From Pseudobacteroides cellulosolvens ATCC 35603 = DSM 2933 (GTDB lineage: Bacteria; Bacillota; Clostridia; Acetivibrionales; DSM-2933), in the NCBI RefSeq assembly GCF_001262605.1, contig NZ_LGTC01000001.1:4164001-4228000 (forward strand): DNA of 64,000 nucleotides, in the 5' to 3' direction. Within the stretch, counting starts at the first letter, position 1. Each line of letters starts with the position of its first letter. Below are positions 46,081 to 54,660 of the stretch, piece by piece. The position numbers and the translations under genes were made by a program. The notes below the pieces were generated by a model. The model was not told where the DNA came from. It saw nothing but the letters and a program-made list of their open reading frames with translations, and ran no database searches.

Positions 46081-46167
46081 GCCGAAGTGGTGAAATTGGC
46101 AGACGCACTGGACTCAAAATCCAGCGTACGTGAGTACATGCCGGTTCGAGTCCGGCCTTCGGCACCA
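46081..46167 (+). tRNA. tRNA-Leu (anticodon CAA)
   Basis: An 87-nt tRNA including encoded CCA. The acceptor stem GCCGAAG pairs with CTTCGGC. The anticodon loop CTCAAAA sits on the stem CTGGA/TCCAG, giving anticodon CAA (codon TTG). The long variable arm (GTAC-GTGA-GTAC) is typical of leucine tRNA, and the T arm is GCCGGTTCGAGTCCGGC. It is the attachment target of the element that begins inside it. Confidence 0.97.
46109..46127 (+). repeat. Left attachment core (attL) in tRNA-Leu
   Basis: The 19-bp core, identical to 57187-57205, covers the anticodon arm. The tRNA to its left is the chromosomal part. The 3' half to its right was presumably supplied by the element, restoring a working tRNA. 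Confidence 0.8.
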
Positions 46168-46178
46168 AACTTCTTAAG

Positions 46179-46210
46179 AACCTTGTAACTACACAGTTAC
46201 AGGGTTTTTT
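46179..46210 (+). terminator. Terminator after tRNA-Leu
   Basis: AACCTTGTAACT pairs with AGTTACAGGGTT, then six T. It lies 11 bp after the tRNA CCA end and is inside the element. Confidence 0.8.
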
Positions 46211-46283
46211 ACTTTTATACCCTTGACCTCTGGACTTTCTGTTGACGGCAAATAATCCATTGGTGAAAGGGTGGACTAAAATT

Positions 46284-47222
46284 ATGGCAAGAATTAAAAT
46301 GGCTGTTCAGAAACAGGAAGTAACAACATTATCAAATTGCTTTGAGGAGTTTCTTAAGCATTGTAAAAGGAAAAATCTTTCAGAAGCTACAATCAAGAGT
46401 TACAGACATCACTTGGCAAAGTTCTTTCAGTATTTTGGGGATGATACAGATATCATGCTGCTAACCCAGAATACTATCTATGACTATGTTTCACATCTAC
46501 AAGAGGTCTTGGACAATCCCACAACAATTAATACTGGTTTAAGACATTTAAAGGCTTTTATGAAGTTTTTGAATGAGCAGGGTTATATCAATGCTGTCAA
46601 AATTACATTCTTGAAAGTGCAGGAAACCACTAAAGACTGTTATACAGAACAAGAACTGAGGATGTTACTGAGGAAACCTGATGTAAAGCATTGCTCCTTT
46701 GCTGAGTATAGGAACTGGTGTATTGTTAATTTCCTTGTTGGTACTGGTTGCAGGATTTCTACGTTAATTAATGTCAGGATAGCAGATATTGACTTTGATA
46801 ATGCCTATGTAACTTTCCGGCACACAAAGAACAAGCAGCCGCAGATTAACCCTCTTCCACAAAATTTGATAAGCATTATTCAAGATTATTTGGATGTAAG
46901 GAAAGGTACTGGAGAAGACTATTTATTCTGTAGCGAATTAGGTGTACAGTTGCATCCCCACAGTGCTTCACATGCTATAATGTTTTATAACCGCAGTAGA
47001 GGTGTATCCAAGACATCAGCCCACCTGTTTAGGCATACTTTTGCCAAGAATCGGGTTATGCAGGGGGGAGACATCTTTAGACTCCAGAAAGTTCTTGGTC
47101 ATCAAACCTTACAAATGAGCCAACATTATAGTAATCTATATGGTGTTGAAGCCTTGCAGAATACAGACAGTTTCAATCTCTTCAACAGATTACAGTCACC
47201 GACAAAGATAAAAGTTAAATAG
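46284..47222 (+). CDS. int: Tyrosine recombinase / integrase of the element
   Basis: A 312-residue tyrosine integrase. The N-terminal SAM-like core-binding domain (about 15-105: FEEFLKHCKRKNLSEATIKSYRHHL) is followed by the catalytic domain with Arg in GTGCRISTLINV, H-x-x-R in HLFRHTFAKN, the second His in LGHQTLQ, and nucleophile Tyr in MSQHYSNLYG. ATG 46284 has GGGTGG 11 bp upstream; an upstream TTG is possible. It should catalyse integration and excision at tRNA-Leu. No excisionase was recognised. Confidence 0.93.
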   Translation: MARIKMAVQKQEVTTLSNCFEEFLKHCKRKNLSEATIKSYRHHLAKFFQYFGDDTDIMLLTQNTIYDYVSHLQEVLDNPTTINTGLRHLKAFMKFLNEQGYINAVKITFLKVQETTKDCYTEQELRMLLRKPDVKHCSFAEYRNWCIVNFLVGTGCRISTLINVRIADIDFDNAYVTFRHTKNKQPQINPLPQNLISIIQDYLDVRKGTGEDYLFCSELGVQLHPHSASHAIMFYNRSRGVSKTSAHLFRHTFAKNRVMQGGDIFRLQKVLGHQTLQMSQHYSNLYGVEALQNTDSFNLFNRLQSPTKIKVK

Positions 47223-47996
47223 TATAGTGTTACTCACAGGGAAGCTTAACCGCTTCTCTTTTTTATTCCGGTAGAAATTCTCTGAACAGTCTTATTGTTG
47301 GAAAGGTCTTCTTATTAATATATATACTTACTATATTCAGCGGCTACTTCTTCCAGTGTATTTGGATGGGTAGCTTTCATTTTTGCCCTAGAAGGATATT
47401 TATAGACTGGGTTTAGATAATTTTCAATTTTTCAATAAAATACTAGTTACAAATCAAAAAAGCTTTGAGCTTATTAATATAAGGTTTTTAGAAAGTCACA
47501 AATGAACAAAGCTTCTGGACTTAATAGTATTGCTGGAATACAAAATACTATGGAATTTCAAATGAGGAAATGTCACAAGTGAAAATAATTTCAGGATATA
47601 TCAGTATAGAGAAAGAAGTTTTATAGTTTTCGATTACTGATGTCACAAAACAGAAAAAAACCTGAAGGGATTAGTAAAGGTGGTGATGCTGGGCTAATCA
47701 GTACAGGTACAGAAAAATTAATAATTACTTTCAACACTATGCCACATACGACTGAATTTTCTGGAGGAATAAGTATAGAGAATGTCACGAATGAAGAAAT
47801 AGCTCTAATTATGAAGTATAGGGTATTTGCAGTATTTGAACATTTCTCAATTATCTTATGAAATCAGGAGATATGATGGCAGCTTAAAGCCATTAAAGCT
47901 ACTGTTATCAATAGTTTAGAGCATGAAAACACCGGAAAAGGACAAACGGTTTGTGAAATGCTGTTAATAAACTAAAAATTTGAAGGAGGAATTGAC
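47223..47996 (+). other. Non-coding or decayed stretch within the element
   Basis: About 770 bp without a convincing gene. Short frames such as 47640-47861 (73 codons) lack a good ribosome-binding site. Two stretches, at about 47540-47625 and 47755-47815, resemble each other (both read as a glycine-isoleucine-serine motif followed by N-E-E). They look like decayed copies of one small gene. It may also contain regulatory or origin sequence, but no clear iterons are visible. Confidence 0.35.
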
Positions 47997-48512
47997 ATGA
48001 AAGACAAGGATTTTGAGAGATTTATTGAAAATATGGATAATCAGGAAGTAGAGCCAGTGAAGAACAAGAACAGGATTACAATGATAGTACTCCAGAACCT
48101 GCCAAACATTTACCAGATGATTGTTGATGGTTTGACTGTATCAGAAATCTGCCAGAGGCTAGGTGTTGATAGAAGAAACTGGTATCACATTATCAAAAAG
48201 TACCCAGAGTTACAGGCAGTTGTTGATAATGCAGAAAATGCCAAGACAGAAAAGGTAAAGCAGTCACTTTATATGATGTGTCTGCCAAGGGTTGTGAAAG
48301 CACAAAAGGTATTATCCAATGGGACAATAGTTGAATATGAGAAAGTTTTGGAGCCAGACCCAAGCATGGTCAAATTCTTCCTGCTGAATAAGGCACCGGA
48401 TGAATTTAAAGAAAAAAGAGAAGTTGAAGTCACTAAGAAAGAATTCATTGTTGAAATCATTGATACTGATAATTACACAGTCATTGATGAAGAAAAAGCA
48501 GAGGAAGGCTGA
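47997..48512 (+). CDS. Terminase small subunit-like protein
   Basis: A 171-residue protein. After a charged N-terminus, residues about 40-68 form a helix-turn-helix (LTVSEICQRLGVDRRNWYHIIKKYP). Next comes a helical segment (AENAKTEKVKQSLYMM) and the motif PDPSMVKFFLLNKAPDEFKEKREVEV. That motif matches the P-D-x-x-x-x-x-F-x-L-K-N-R/K-x-P-x-x-W/F-x-x-K pattern of many phage small terminases. The assignment rests on this pattern. In satellites such proteins can redirect packaging. It has the strong site AAGGAGGAATTG before the ATG. Confidence 0.7.
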   Translation: MKDKDFERFIENMDNQEVEPVKNKNRITMIVLQNLPNIYQMIVDGLTVSEICQRLGVDRRNWYHIIKKYPELQAVVDNAENAKTEKVKQSLYMMCLPRVVKAQKVLSNGTIVEYEKVLEPDPSMVKFFLLNKAPDEFKEKREVEVTKKEFIVEIIDTDNYTVIDEEKAEEG

Positions 48513-48525
48513 GGAGGTGAATTTA

Positions 48526-48606
48526 ATGCTCTTAATTACTATAGTAACACTGGCAGGTCTTCTACTTGTTCCCTATGTAATTAAAAATGAACACAGTAAT
48601 GAATAG
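48526..48606 (+). CDS. Very small hydrophobic protein (26 aa)
   Basis: ATG 48526 has the strong site GAGGAGGTG 5 bp upstream, starting just at the end of the preceding gene. The product is one hydrophobic helix (MLLITIVTLAGLLLVPYVI) with a short polar tail (KNEHSNE). This is a plausible membrane microprotein; function unknown. Coupled to the terminase-like gene by position. Confidence 0.5.
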   Translation: MLLITIVTLAGLLLVPYVIKNEHSNE

Positions 48607-48762
48607 TATCTATATTTTTTAGTTGCAGGATTAAAGGAAGGTACAAAAAATTGAGACTTCAAGATGTTCTTATATATTTATTATTATAATACTATCTCAG
48701 AGTCTCAGAAAATTGTACCTTCTCTTAAACAAATCAAAAATTATTGCTGGAGGTTATTTACA

Positions 48763-49152
48763 ATGAATACTATTGAAATAAACAAATTAATGAGTGAATA
48801 CTCTTATTTACATGAGATTTTAAGCTGTTTAAGGCATACTGACCATCTCTATGAGGATTTATATGCTGATATTGAAATGCCAGAAGGTGATTATGATAGA
48901 CTCTGTTATGAAATAGAAAGGATAGAAACTGAATTACAGGAATTAGAGGATACCAATGGTATAGCAATAATTTCAGACAAAATTATTATAGAGAGAATTG
49001 CCAGATGTGATGGCTGGATTAACGCATATGAGAAATTTATTGCTGAGGGAGAAATTAAAGAAGGAGACCCAATGTATAATGACCCTTTTATAGAAGAGCA
49101 AAAAGTCTTAAAAGCTATGTATGAAGCAGAGTTGAACAAAAGAGGGAAATAA
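48763..49152 (+). CDS. Hypothetical acidic helical protein of the element
   Basis: A 129-residue acidic protein, mostly predicted helix (for example YDRLCYEIERIETELQELED). I recognise no domain. ATG 48763 follows TGGAGG; a longer frame starting at 48664 has no site. It precedes the primase-helicase gene by 46 bp and is probably cotranscribed. Confidence 0.65.
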   Translation: MNTIEINKLMSEYSYLHEILSCLRHTDHLYEDLYADIEMPEGDYDRLCYEIERIETELQELEDTNGIAIISDKIIIERIARCDGWINAYEKFIAEGEIKEGDPMYNDPFIEEQKVLKAMYEAELNKRGK

Positions 49153-49198
49153 ATCCCTCTTCCTCCCCTATATTAAGTTTCAAGGAGGTGTAAAGCAG

Positions 49199-51865
49199 TT
49201 GATAGACATTTATAGAAAAATAAAGTGTACGGTTGATACAGTTGGATACTCTAAGAAACCAACAGGACAAGCAACGGCAATAATTCAGAAGAGATTTAAA
49301 GAAAACCCTGCTTTACACCTTCAAGAAATGACGGCTGCTGAGCTTCTTTATAAAGTTGGTGAAGATGGGTACAGCTTCAAGCCTGCTGTTTTCAATGAAG
49401 GTGGCACAGGTAATGACCATTTTAAGGAACTCCATATTATTGCTATTGATATTGATAATGTTGAGAACTGGACTATCCAGCATACTAAAGACAGGCTCAG
49501 CTTTTATGAACTTGATTATATTGGTATTTATAAATCATTTTCATATAAAGAGGAAAAGCAGAAGCACCGGATAATATTTGAACTCCCGGTTGTTATTACT
49601 GACAGAAGGATGGTTTCACTTTTATATTTACTGTTTATGCAGGTACTTCCCTCAGATAAACAATGTATTGACCCTGCAAGGCTATATTTTGGAGGAAAAG
49701 GAGTTGTTGAAGGTACTAACAAACCTGTAAGTCTTGTAAACCTTTATACTGCCTTTATTAGTGAATTGGATAAGGTGTCGAAACAGCAGAAAAGCAGAGT
49801 TCTACAGGATATTGCAGCAAAGGTAGGACTTAATATTATAAATGGTGTACTGGATATCTCTGTTTCTAACGAAAGTATTGTACCTAATTGGACTATGGAA
49901 AGCCTTGCATTTAAAAAGAGAGGCAGAAAGGGTACTGCATATACTGATATTGAGAAATCATATTCCCCGGAGTCTATTACTGCTAATTATGGTTTTGAGC
50001 AGGTAGGACTGGAAGGATTTAAAGAGTGTACTTTGTTCAGTAGGTTTGAAGAGGGCAAGCACTGGCTGTACCATCCCCAATTATTTCACCTTGTTACCAA
50101 TCTCTATACTTTCAAAGGAGCAGTTGAGAGAATATCCGGCAGCCTTGGACATTATCAGAACAAGGTACAATTGCAATCCAAGCTTAAAACAGCAGTAACT
50201 CAATGTGCCAAAGCTGAATATCTGCCACAGAATTGTAATGCTGATGTCTGCCCTTACTATAATGAATGTGGACTAATTCAACAGGGATACAAAAGTTCAT
50301 ATGACTATTTGAAAAACAGTAGGATGAATGTAATTGAATATGTTGGTACGGAACCGAAATTAAGGCAGTCAGTAAAACAAGTAAGAGATAAGACTCAAAA
50401 AAGTTTTGAAGATATTATGAAAGAAATTTCAGAGGTCAAAAAAGGCTTGTATGTATTAAAATCACCAACAGGTGTAGGTAAAACTGAAATACTGACATCC
50501 TTTGACTGGAGTAGCCTTAACAAGAAGGTGGCTTTTGCCATGCCAACTCATAAGCTTAAGGATGAATTCATTAACAGATGTGAAGAAAAAGGTCTGTATG
50601 TATGGGGCAAACCTCAAATGGTGGACTTCCAAAATGAAGTGCAGCATGAAATTGAGTTGCTATATTCAAAGAAACTCTATAAACAGGCTAAATTGCTGTA
50701 TTTGAAGGAATTGAAGAAGCACACAGGAGATAAAAAAGACCCTTTACATGAGCCTTGTAAAGCCTATGAGCATGATTTGAGGAACATAAAACATCAGAGC
50801 CTTATTGCAACAACCCATAGAGATATTTTGATTAATCCAGAAGGATACGACATTATTATTTATGATGAAGATATTATCTGGACTTCAATGGAGCAAGGTA
50901 GAATCGGCTACAGCAGCTTTGAAAGTATTGTTGAAATGATATACGGTCATTTTAATGGACAGCAAGTACCGGAAATAACTACAGCATTAAAGTCTTTCAA
51001 GGATAATAACGAAGTGGTTTTGGATTTAACAGGGATTAAGGTTGCTGATGAAGAAATACGGCATATTCAAAACCTTCATAGTATTTCGACAAGAATTGTT
51101 GACATTGCAACTATGGGTATCTTTACCGCTGATTACCTTTTGAAAGTTGAAGATGGTATCATCTATGGCAAAAGAGCTGGACTGCCCAGTAAGCCATCTT
51201 TGATACTGTCGGCAACTGCAAATGAGGGAATTTATAAGGCAGTTTCACCAGAAGCTAAGTTTTTTGATATGGGTAACGCTCATGATGGTGGTAGCTTAAT
51301 TCAGTATCTGGACAAATCTTACAGCAGGTCATATATTGCAAGAATGGATATGGGCAATTTGGTTCATGGAATTTGTGATGTTTTGGAGAGTCAAGGAAAA
51401 TCAATAATAGATTATACAGTTTTGACATATTCACCGGACAGCGAAAAGGAGTTTGTGACAGCTTTGCAGGAAATGGGCTTGAATGTAGATGAACGGACAT
51501 ACTTTGGCAACTGTTCTGGGTATGACCATTTGAAGGGAAAGCATATGCTTATTCTTGGTACACCTAACTATCCTGTAGACAGCTACAGAATGATGGGACT
51601 ACTTATATTTGGGAATACCTTCGATGTAATGTCAGAGGTTGAAACTGGTAAGAAAGAAGTCAATGGGTTTAGAAAGAGGTATGCAAGCTTTAATGACCCT
51701 ATATTGCAGCTAGTTCAGAAGTATGCAGTAGAAACGGAACTTTTACAGGCTGTGGGAAGAGCAAGGCTGTTGAATAATGACCAGACGCAAGTATTAGTCT
51801 TGGCAGGATATCCTTTGAATGAAGCTGATGTAGTGCATTATAGTGGGAAAACCATAATCAAATAA
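49199..51865 (+). CDS. Primase-like / SF2 helicase replication protein
   Basis: An 888-residue protein, TTG start with AAGGAGGTG 8 bp upstream. The N-terminal region (about 1-200) has D-x-D in HIIAIDIDNVENW, KHRIIFELP and CIDPARLYFGG, the layout of archaeo-eukaryotic primase/Prim-Pol domains. A Cys cluster (CNADVCPYYNECG) sits near residue 345. The helicase part has Walker A SPTGVGKTE (about 421-429), the DExD-like YDED, motif III SATAN and the arginine-finger motif QAVGRARLL. It is the probable replication initiator of the element. The primase assignment is less sure than the helicase. Confidence 0.78.
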   Translation: MIDIYRKIKCTVDTVGYSKKPTGQATAIIQKRFKENPALHLQEMTAAELLYKVGEDGYSFKPAVFNEGGTGNDHFKELHIIAIDIDNVENWTIQHTKDRLSFYELDYIGIYKSFSYKEEKQKHRIIFELPVVITDRRMVSLLYLLFMQVLPSDKQCIDPARLYFGGKGVVEGTNKPVSLVNLYTAFISELDKVSKQQKSRVLQDIAAKVGLNIINGVLDISVSNESIVPNWTMESLAFKKRGRKGTAYTDIEKSYSPESITANYGFEQVGLEGFKECTLFSRFEEGKHWLYHPQLFHLVTNLYTFKGAVERISGSLGHYQNKVQLQSKLKTAVTQCAKAEYLPQNCNADVCPYYNECGLIQQGYKSSYDYLKNSRMNVIEYVGTEPKLRQSVKQVRDKTQKSFEDIMKEISEVKKGLYVLKSPTGVGKTEILTSFDWSSLNKKVAFAMPTHKLKDEFINRCEEKGLYVWGKPQMVDFQNEVQHEIELLYSKKLYKQAKLLYLKELKKHTGDKKDPLHEPCKAYEHDLRNIKHQSLIATTHRDILINPEGYDIIIYDEDIIWTSMEQGRIGYSSFESIVEMIYGHFNGQQVPEITTALKSFKDNNEVVLDLTGIKVADEEIRHIQNLHSISTRIVDIATMGIFTADYLLKVEDGIIYGKRAGLPSKPSLILSATANEGIYKAVSPEAKFFDMGNAHDGGSLIQYLDKSYSRSYIARMDMGNLVHGICDVLESQGKSIIDYTVLTYSPDSEKEFVTALQEMGLNVDERTYFGNCSGYDHLKGKHMLILGTPNYPVDSYRMMGLLIFGNTFDVMSEVETGKKEVNGFRKRYASFNDPILQLVQKYAVETELLQAVGRARLLNNDQTQVLVLAGYPLNEADVVHYSGKTIIK

Positions 51866-51917
51866 TTGAACAGAAAAAAATATATCAAGGGTAATGAAAA
51901 GCTAGTATTATTTTGTA

Positions 51918-51940
51918 GGGGAGTGTTTTGGCAAACTCCC
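51918..51940 (+). terminator. Terminator after the primase-helicase gene
   Basis: GGGGAGT pairs with ACTCCC, with an inner GTTT/AAAC pairing and a T-rich tail. It separates the replication gene from the cargo genes. Confidence 0.6.
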
Positions 51941-52086
51941 TCTTTATTATTTAATAATGCAAAAATTTTGTCTTTAGATTAGTGGCACATAATGGTAAAA
52001 TAGTAATAAGTCGATTAGTGTAATAAAGTTTACTCGTTCATATAAAGGTACACAGGAGAAGTCTGATGAAATAGAGGGTGGTAAAT

Positions 52087-54435
52087 GTGAAGTCGTTTGA
52101 TGAAATAATAGAAATTATAGATGCTAAGGAATATGATAATGCTGAGAAAGAGTTAGATATATTAATAAGCAGCCTATCAGGGAAGGAATTAATAAGGGCT
52201 TACTATATAAAAGCATACATTAATGATGAATTTCGATATGACGAAGTTTCACGAAGAAAAGCCAAACAATATTACGGGTATGTTATTGAAAGTGATTATC
52301 CAAAAGATTATGCATACTATAGGCTTGCGATATTTGAAAGAGATAAACAAATATCAGTAAGTATGCTAAAAAAAGCTCTAAAATTATTTCCTCAAAGTAT
52401 ATGTTGTTACAAGTATTTATTAACCTGTTCAGAGAAAGATGAAAAGGACAGTGTGTATGATGAAATATGCAAAAAGAACCTGTTTGACTGGGATATACAA
52501 GAACAAATGTTTACACTTTGTTTTGAGGAAGAGAAATATGAAAAGGCAATAGAAGTTTATTTGCGCAATGATTTTTCTAAAATGGATGATAATACATACA
52601 AGTATGCATGGGACCTAGCGTATGCTTTCTCTATAATGTTAACTGGAAATAAATCTTATAATGATAAATCAAAAGGCATCTTAGACAGCCTTGTTGAACA
52701 TGATATAAAGAATTCTCTAGGATATAAGCATTTTCTAGGGCTTTGTTATTGGTATTTATGTGAAGAGAACAAGCTGGAAGCTATTAAGTGCTTTGAAAAA
52801 ATACCATCAGGGTATGTACTCGAAAATTACCCTCCATTTCCAAGTGGTCTTTTCCCGCTAAGTTTTACAATAGTTTTTGAGAAGATTTTCTCTAAACTTA
52901 TTGAAATAGCTAAAGGGAATAGACAGTTATTGGTAAAAGCAAAAGGTCTTAGAGTATTATTTTTGCATTCAGCGAAAGAATTTGAGGAAGATATAAAACT
53001 TGGTATGTCAGAAGTAAAAGATATTGAAAGTGCTATAAAATACTTCCCTAATGATAAGGTGTTTTATCAAGTAATATGTAGTGTTTTGACTGAGAAAAGA
53101 AGCTACTTAAAAGTATTTGAATATCATTTTAAATTACTAAGCACATTTTACACTATTGACGAGGATGATACAGTAGATGCTTCATATATATGTGATTGTG
53201 GAGATGATGCATTCAAGGATATGGTGGACTTCTTAAAGACCAAATTACATGAAAATGAGTGCTTTATACATAATGTATGTAGTGGATTAGTGCCAGCAAT
53301 AGTAGAAAGACTTTGGAAGAGTGATAAGTACAAAGAAATCGTCGAGATTTCCTCATTGTTTCCTATTAGCGAAATTGAGAAAACGGAAAGTGTTTTTGAG
53401 ATTGCATTTTCATATGCTGAGGAAAAGCAGAATAAGATAGCTAAACGCCTATATGAGCTTTTGGTTAATAAAACTGAAACTGGAAGTGGGGTTTATAATA
53501 ATTTGAGCCTAATTTATGAAGGCGAAGGTAATATTGAGAAATCATATGAACTTTTGAATAAAGCGTTAGAAAAAGAACCAAATGATGAAATTGCAAAAGG
53601 AAATTTCGATAGAGTTAAGAAAAAGGTAAATGATGAGAACAAAAGGAAATCTATATATAATGAGGCTTTTAAAAACTTTCAAAATGAAGGTATTTTTGTA
53701 AAGCAAAAATTATTAGATTTTTCTCAAAAAAGAGATGAGAACAACTATATTGTTTGTAGCTATAGACAACTTCCGATTTATATGAAAATGAATGAAAATC
53801 AGGCGAAGAGCCTATTGGATGATTTTTTAGAAAAGAGCTATATATTAAAGGTGACAAAGCATAATTACGATACCAAAAGTAACGTTTATACTATTAACCC
53901 TAAAATTTTAAATTATATACCGGAGTTGGATAACACAATCAAAGATGACTTAGAACTTCTTGAGATGAGTAAAGTGCTTTCTACCGAAAATTTATCTTCT
54001 ATAGGCTATAATAGCGATTTAATCAAATGTTTGGATAAGATAAAGACTCCTGAATTGTCTGTTATGTTAAAAAGAGATATAAAAGAAAACGCTTTAGCTT
54101 GTTTATTAGGACAGAATAAAGCTTCTATTATTTTAAGTGGAAGTATATTAGAAGCTATACTTCTTGATAAAATTAAATCTGTAAATATAGATAAAGCTCA
54201 AGTTGAGAACGGTAAGACTAAAAAGGTTATTGATATGGATTTAAATGAATTACTTTATGTAGCGAAACAAAACGACTTAATCAAATTAGAAATATACCAT
54301 TTTTCAAACGCAGTTAGGATATATCGTAACCTTATACATCCAGGTGTAGAGATAAAGAAATTAATAAATGGTGTATCATCTGAGAATGCTGAGTTGATGT
54401 GGGATATCTTAAAAAGGGTTTTAATTGATATTTAG
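52087..54435 (+). CDS. TPR / winged-helix / HEPN-like protein, candidate defence component
   Basis: A 782-residue protein. Residues about 1-520 are helical repeats of TPR type (for example YNNLSLIYEGEGNIEKSYELLNKALEKEP at about 475-505). A short winged-helix-like segment follows (IVCSYRQLPIYMKMNENQAKSLLDDFLEK). The C-terminal about 150 residues (LLGQNKASIILSGSILEAILLDKI, then FSNAVRIYRNLIHPG) resemble a HEPN-like domain with an R-x6-H pattern (RIYRNLIH). HEPN domains are common RNases of defence systems. GTG 52087 follows GAGGG with 8-bp spacing; GTG 52078 is also possible. It lies 225 bp upstream of the AAA/DUF4435 pair. No name is recognised for the full architecture. Confidence 0.6.
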   Translation: MKSFDEIIEIIDAKEYDNAEKELDILISSLSGKELIRAYYIKAYINDEFRYDEVSRRKAKQYYGYVIESDYPKDYAYYRLAIFERDKQISVSMLKKALKLFPQSICCYKYLLTCSEKDEKDSVYDEICKKNLFDWDIQEQMFTLCFEEEKYEKAIEVYLRNDFSKMDDNTYKYAWDLAYAFSIMLTGNKSYNDKSKGILDSLVEHDIKNSLGYKHFLGLCYWYLCEENKLEAIKCFEKIPSGYVLENYPPFPSGLFPLSFTIVFEKIFSKLIEIAKGNRQLLVKAKGLRVLFLHSAKEFEEDIKLGMSEVKDIESAIKYFPNDKVFYQVICSVLTEKRSYLKVFEYHFKLLSTFYTIDEDDTVDASYICDCGDDAFKDMVDFLKTKLHENECFIHNVCSGLVPAIVERLWKSDKYKEIVEISSLFPISEIEKTESVFEIAFSYAEEKQNKIAKRLYELLVNKTETGSGVYNNLSLIYEGEGNIEKSYELLNKALEKEPNDEIAKGNFDRVKKKVNDENKRKSIYNEAFKNFQNEGIFVKQKLLDFSQKRDENNYIVCSYRQLPIYMKMNENQAKSLLDDFLEKSYILKVTKHNYDTKSNVYTINPKILNYIPELDNTIKDDLELLEMSKVLSTENLSSIGYNSDLIKCLDKIKTPELSVMLKRDIKENALACLLGQNKASIILSGSILEAILLDKIKSVNIDKAQVENGKTKKVIDMDLNELLYVAKQNDLIKLEIYHFSNAVRIYRNLIHPGVEIKKLINGVSSENAELMWDILKRVLIDI

Positions 54436-54660
54436 CAAGTCAACGTTTTTTTCTAATCTGTGAATACTCGGAGGAAGAAGATGACTTGATGAAATAATGT
54501 ATACTTATGTCAATGAAATTATCTATTGATGTTGCTATCATAGTATTGTATAAAGTTGTAAAAATTATTATTATTATATTTGTATTTTGCACCTTAGTTG
54601 GGAAAGTTTTATTATAGGGCAAAGTATGAGGTGAATAATACAATAATTAAGGAGATTATT

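Noticed and set aside
45918..46139. Reverse-strand frame of 73 codons
   Set aside because: It covers the 3' end of the GPP34 gene and half of the tRNA; no ribosome-binding site and no family resemblance.
47640..47861. 73-codon frame within the mobile element
   Set aside because: No ribosome-binding site, low-complexity composition and no recognisable domain; described as part of a decayed stretch.
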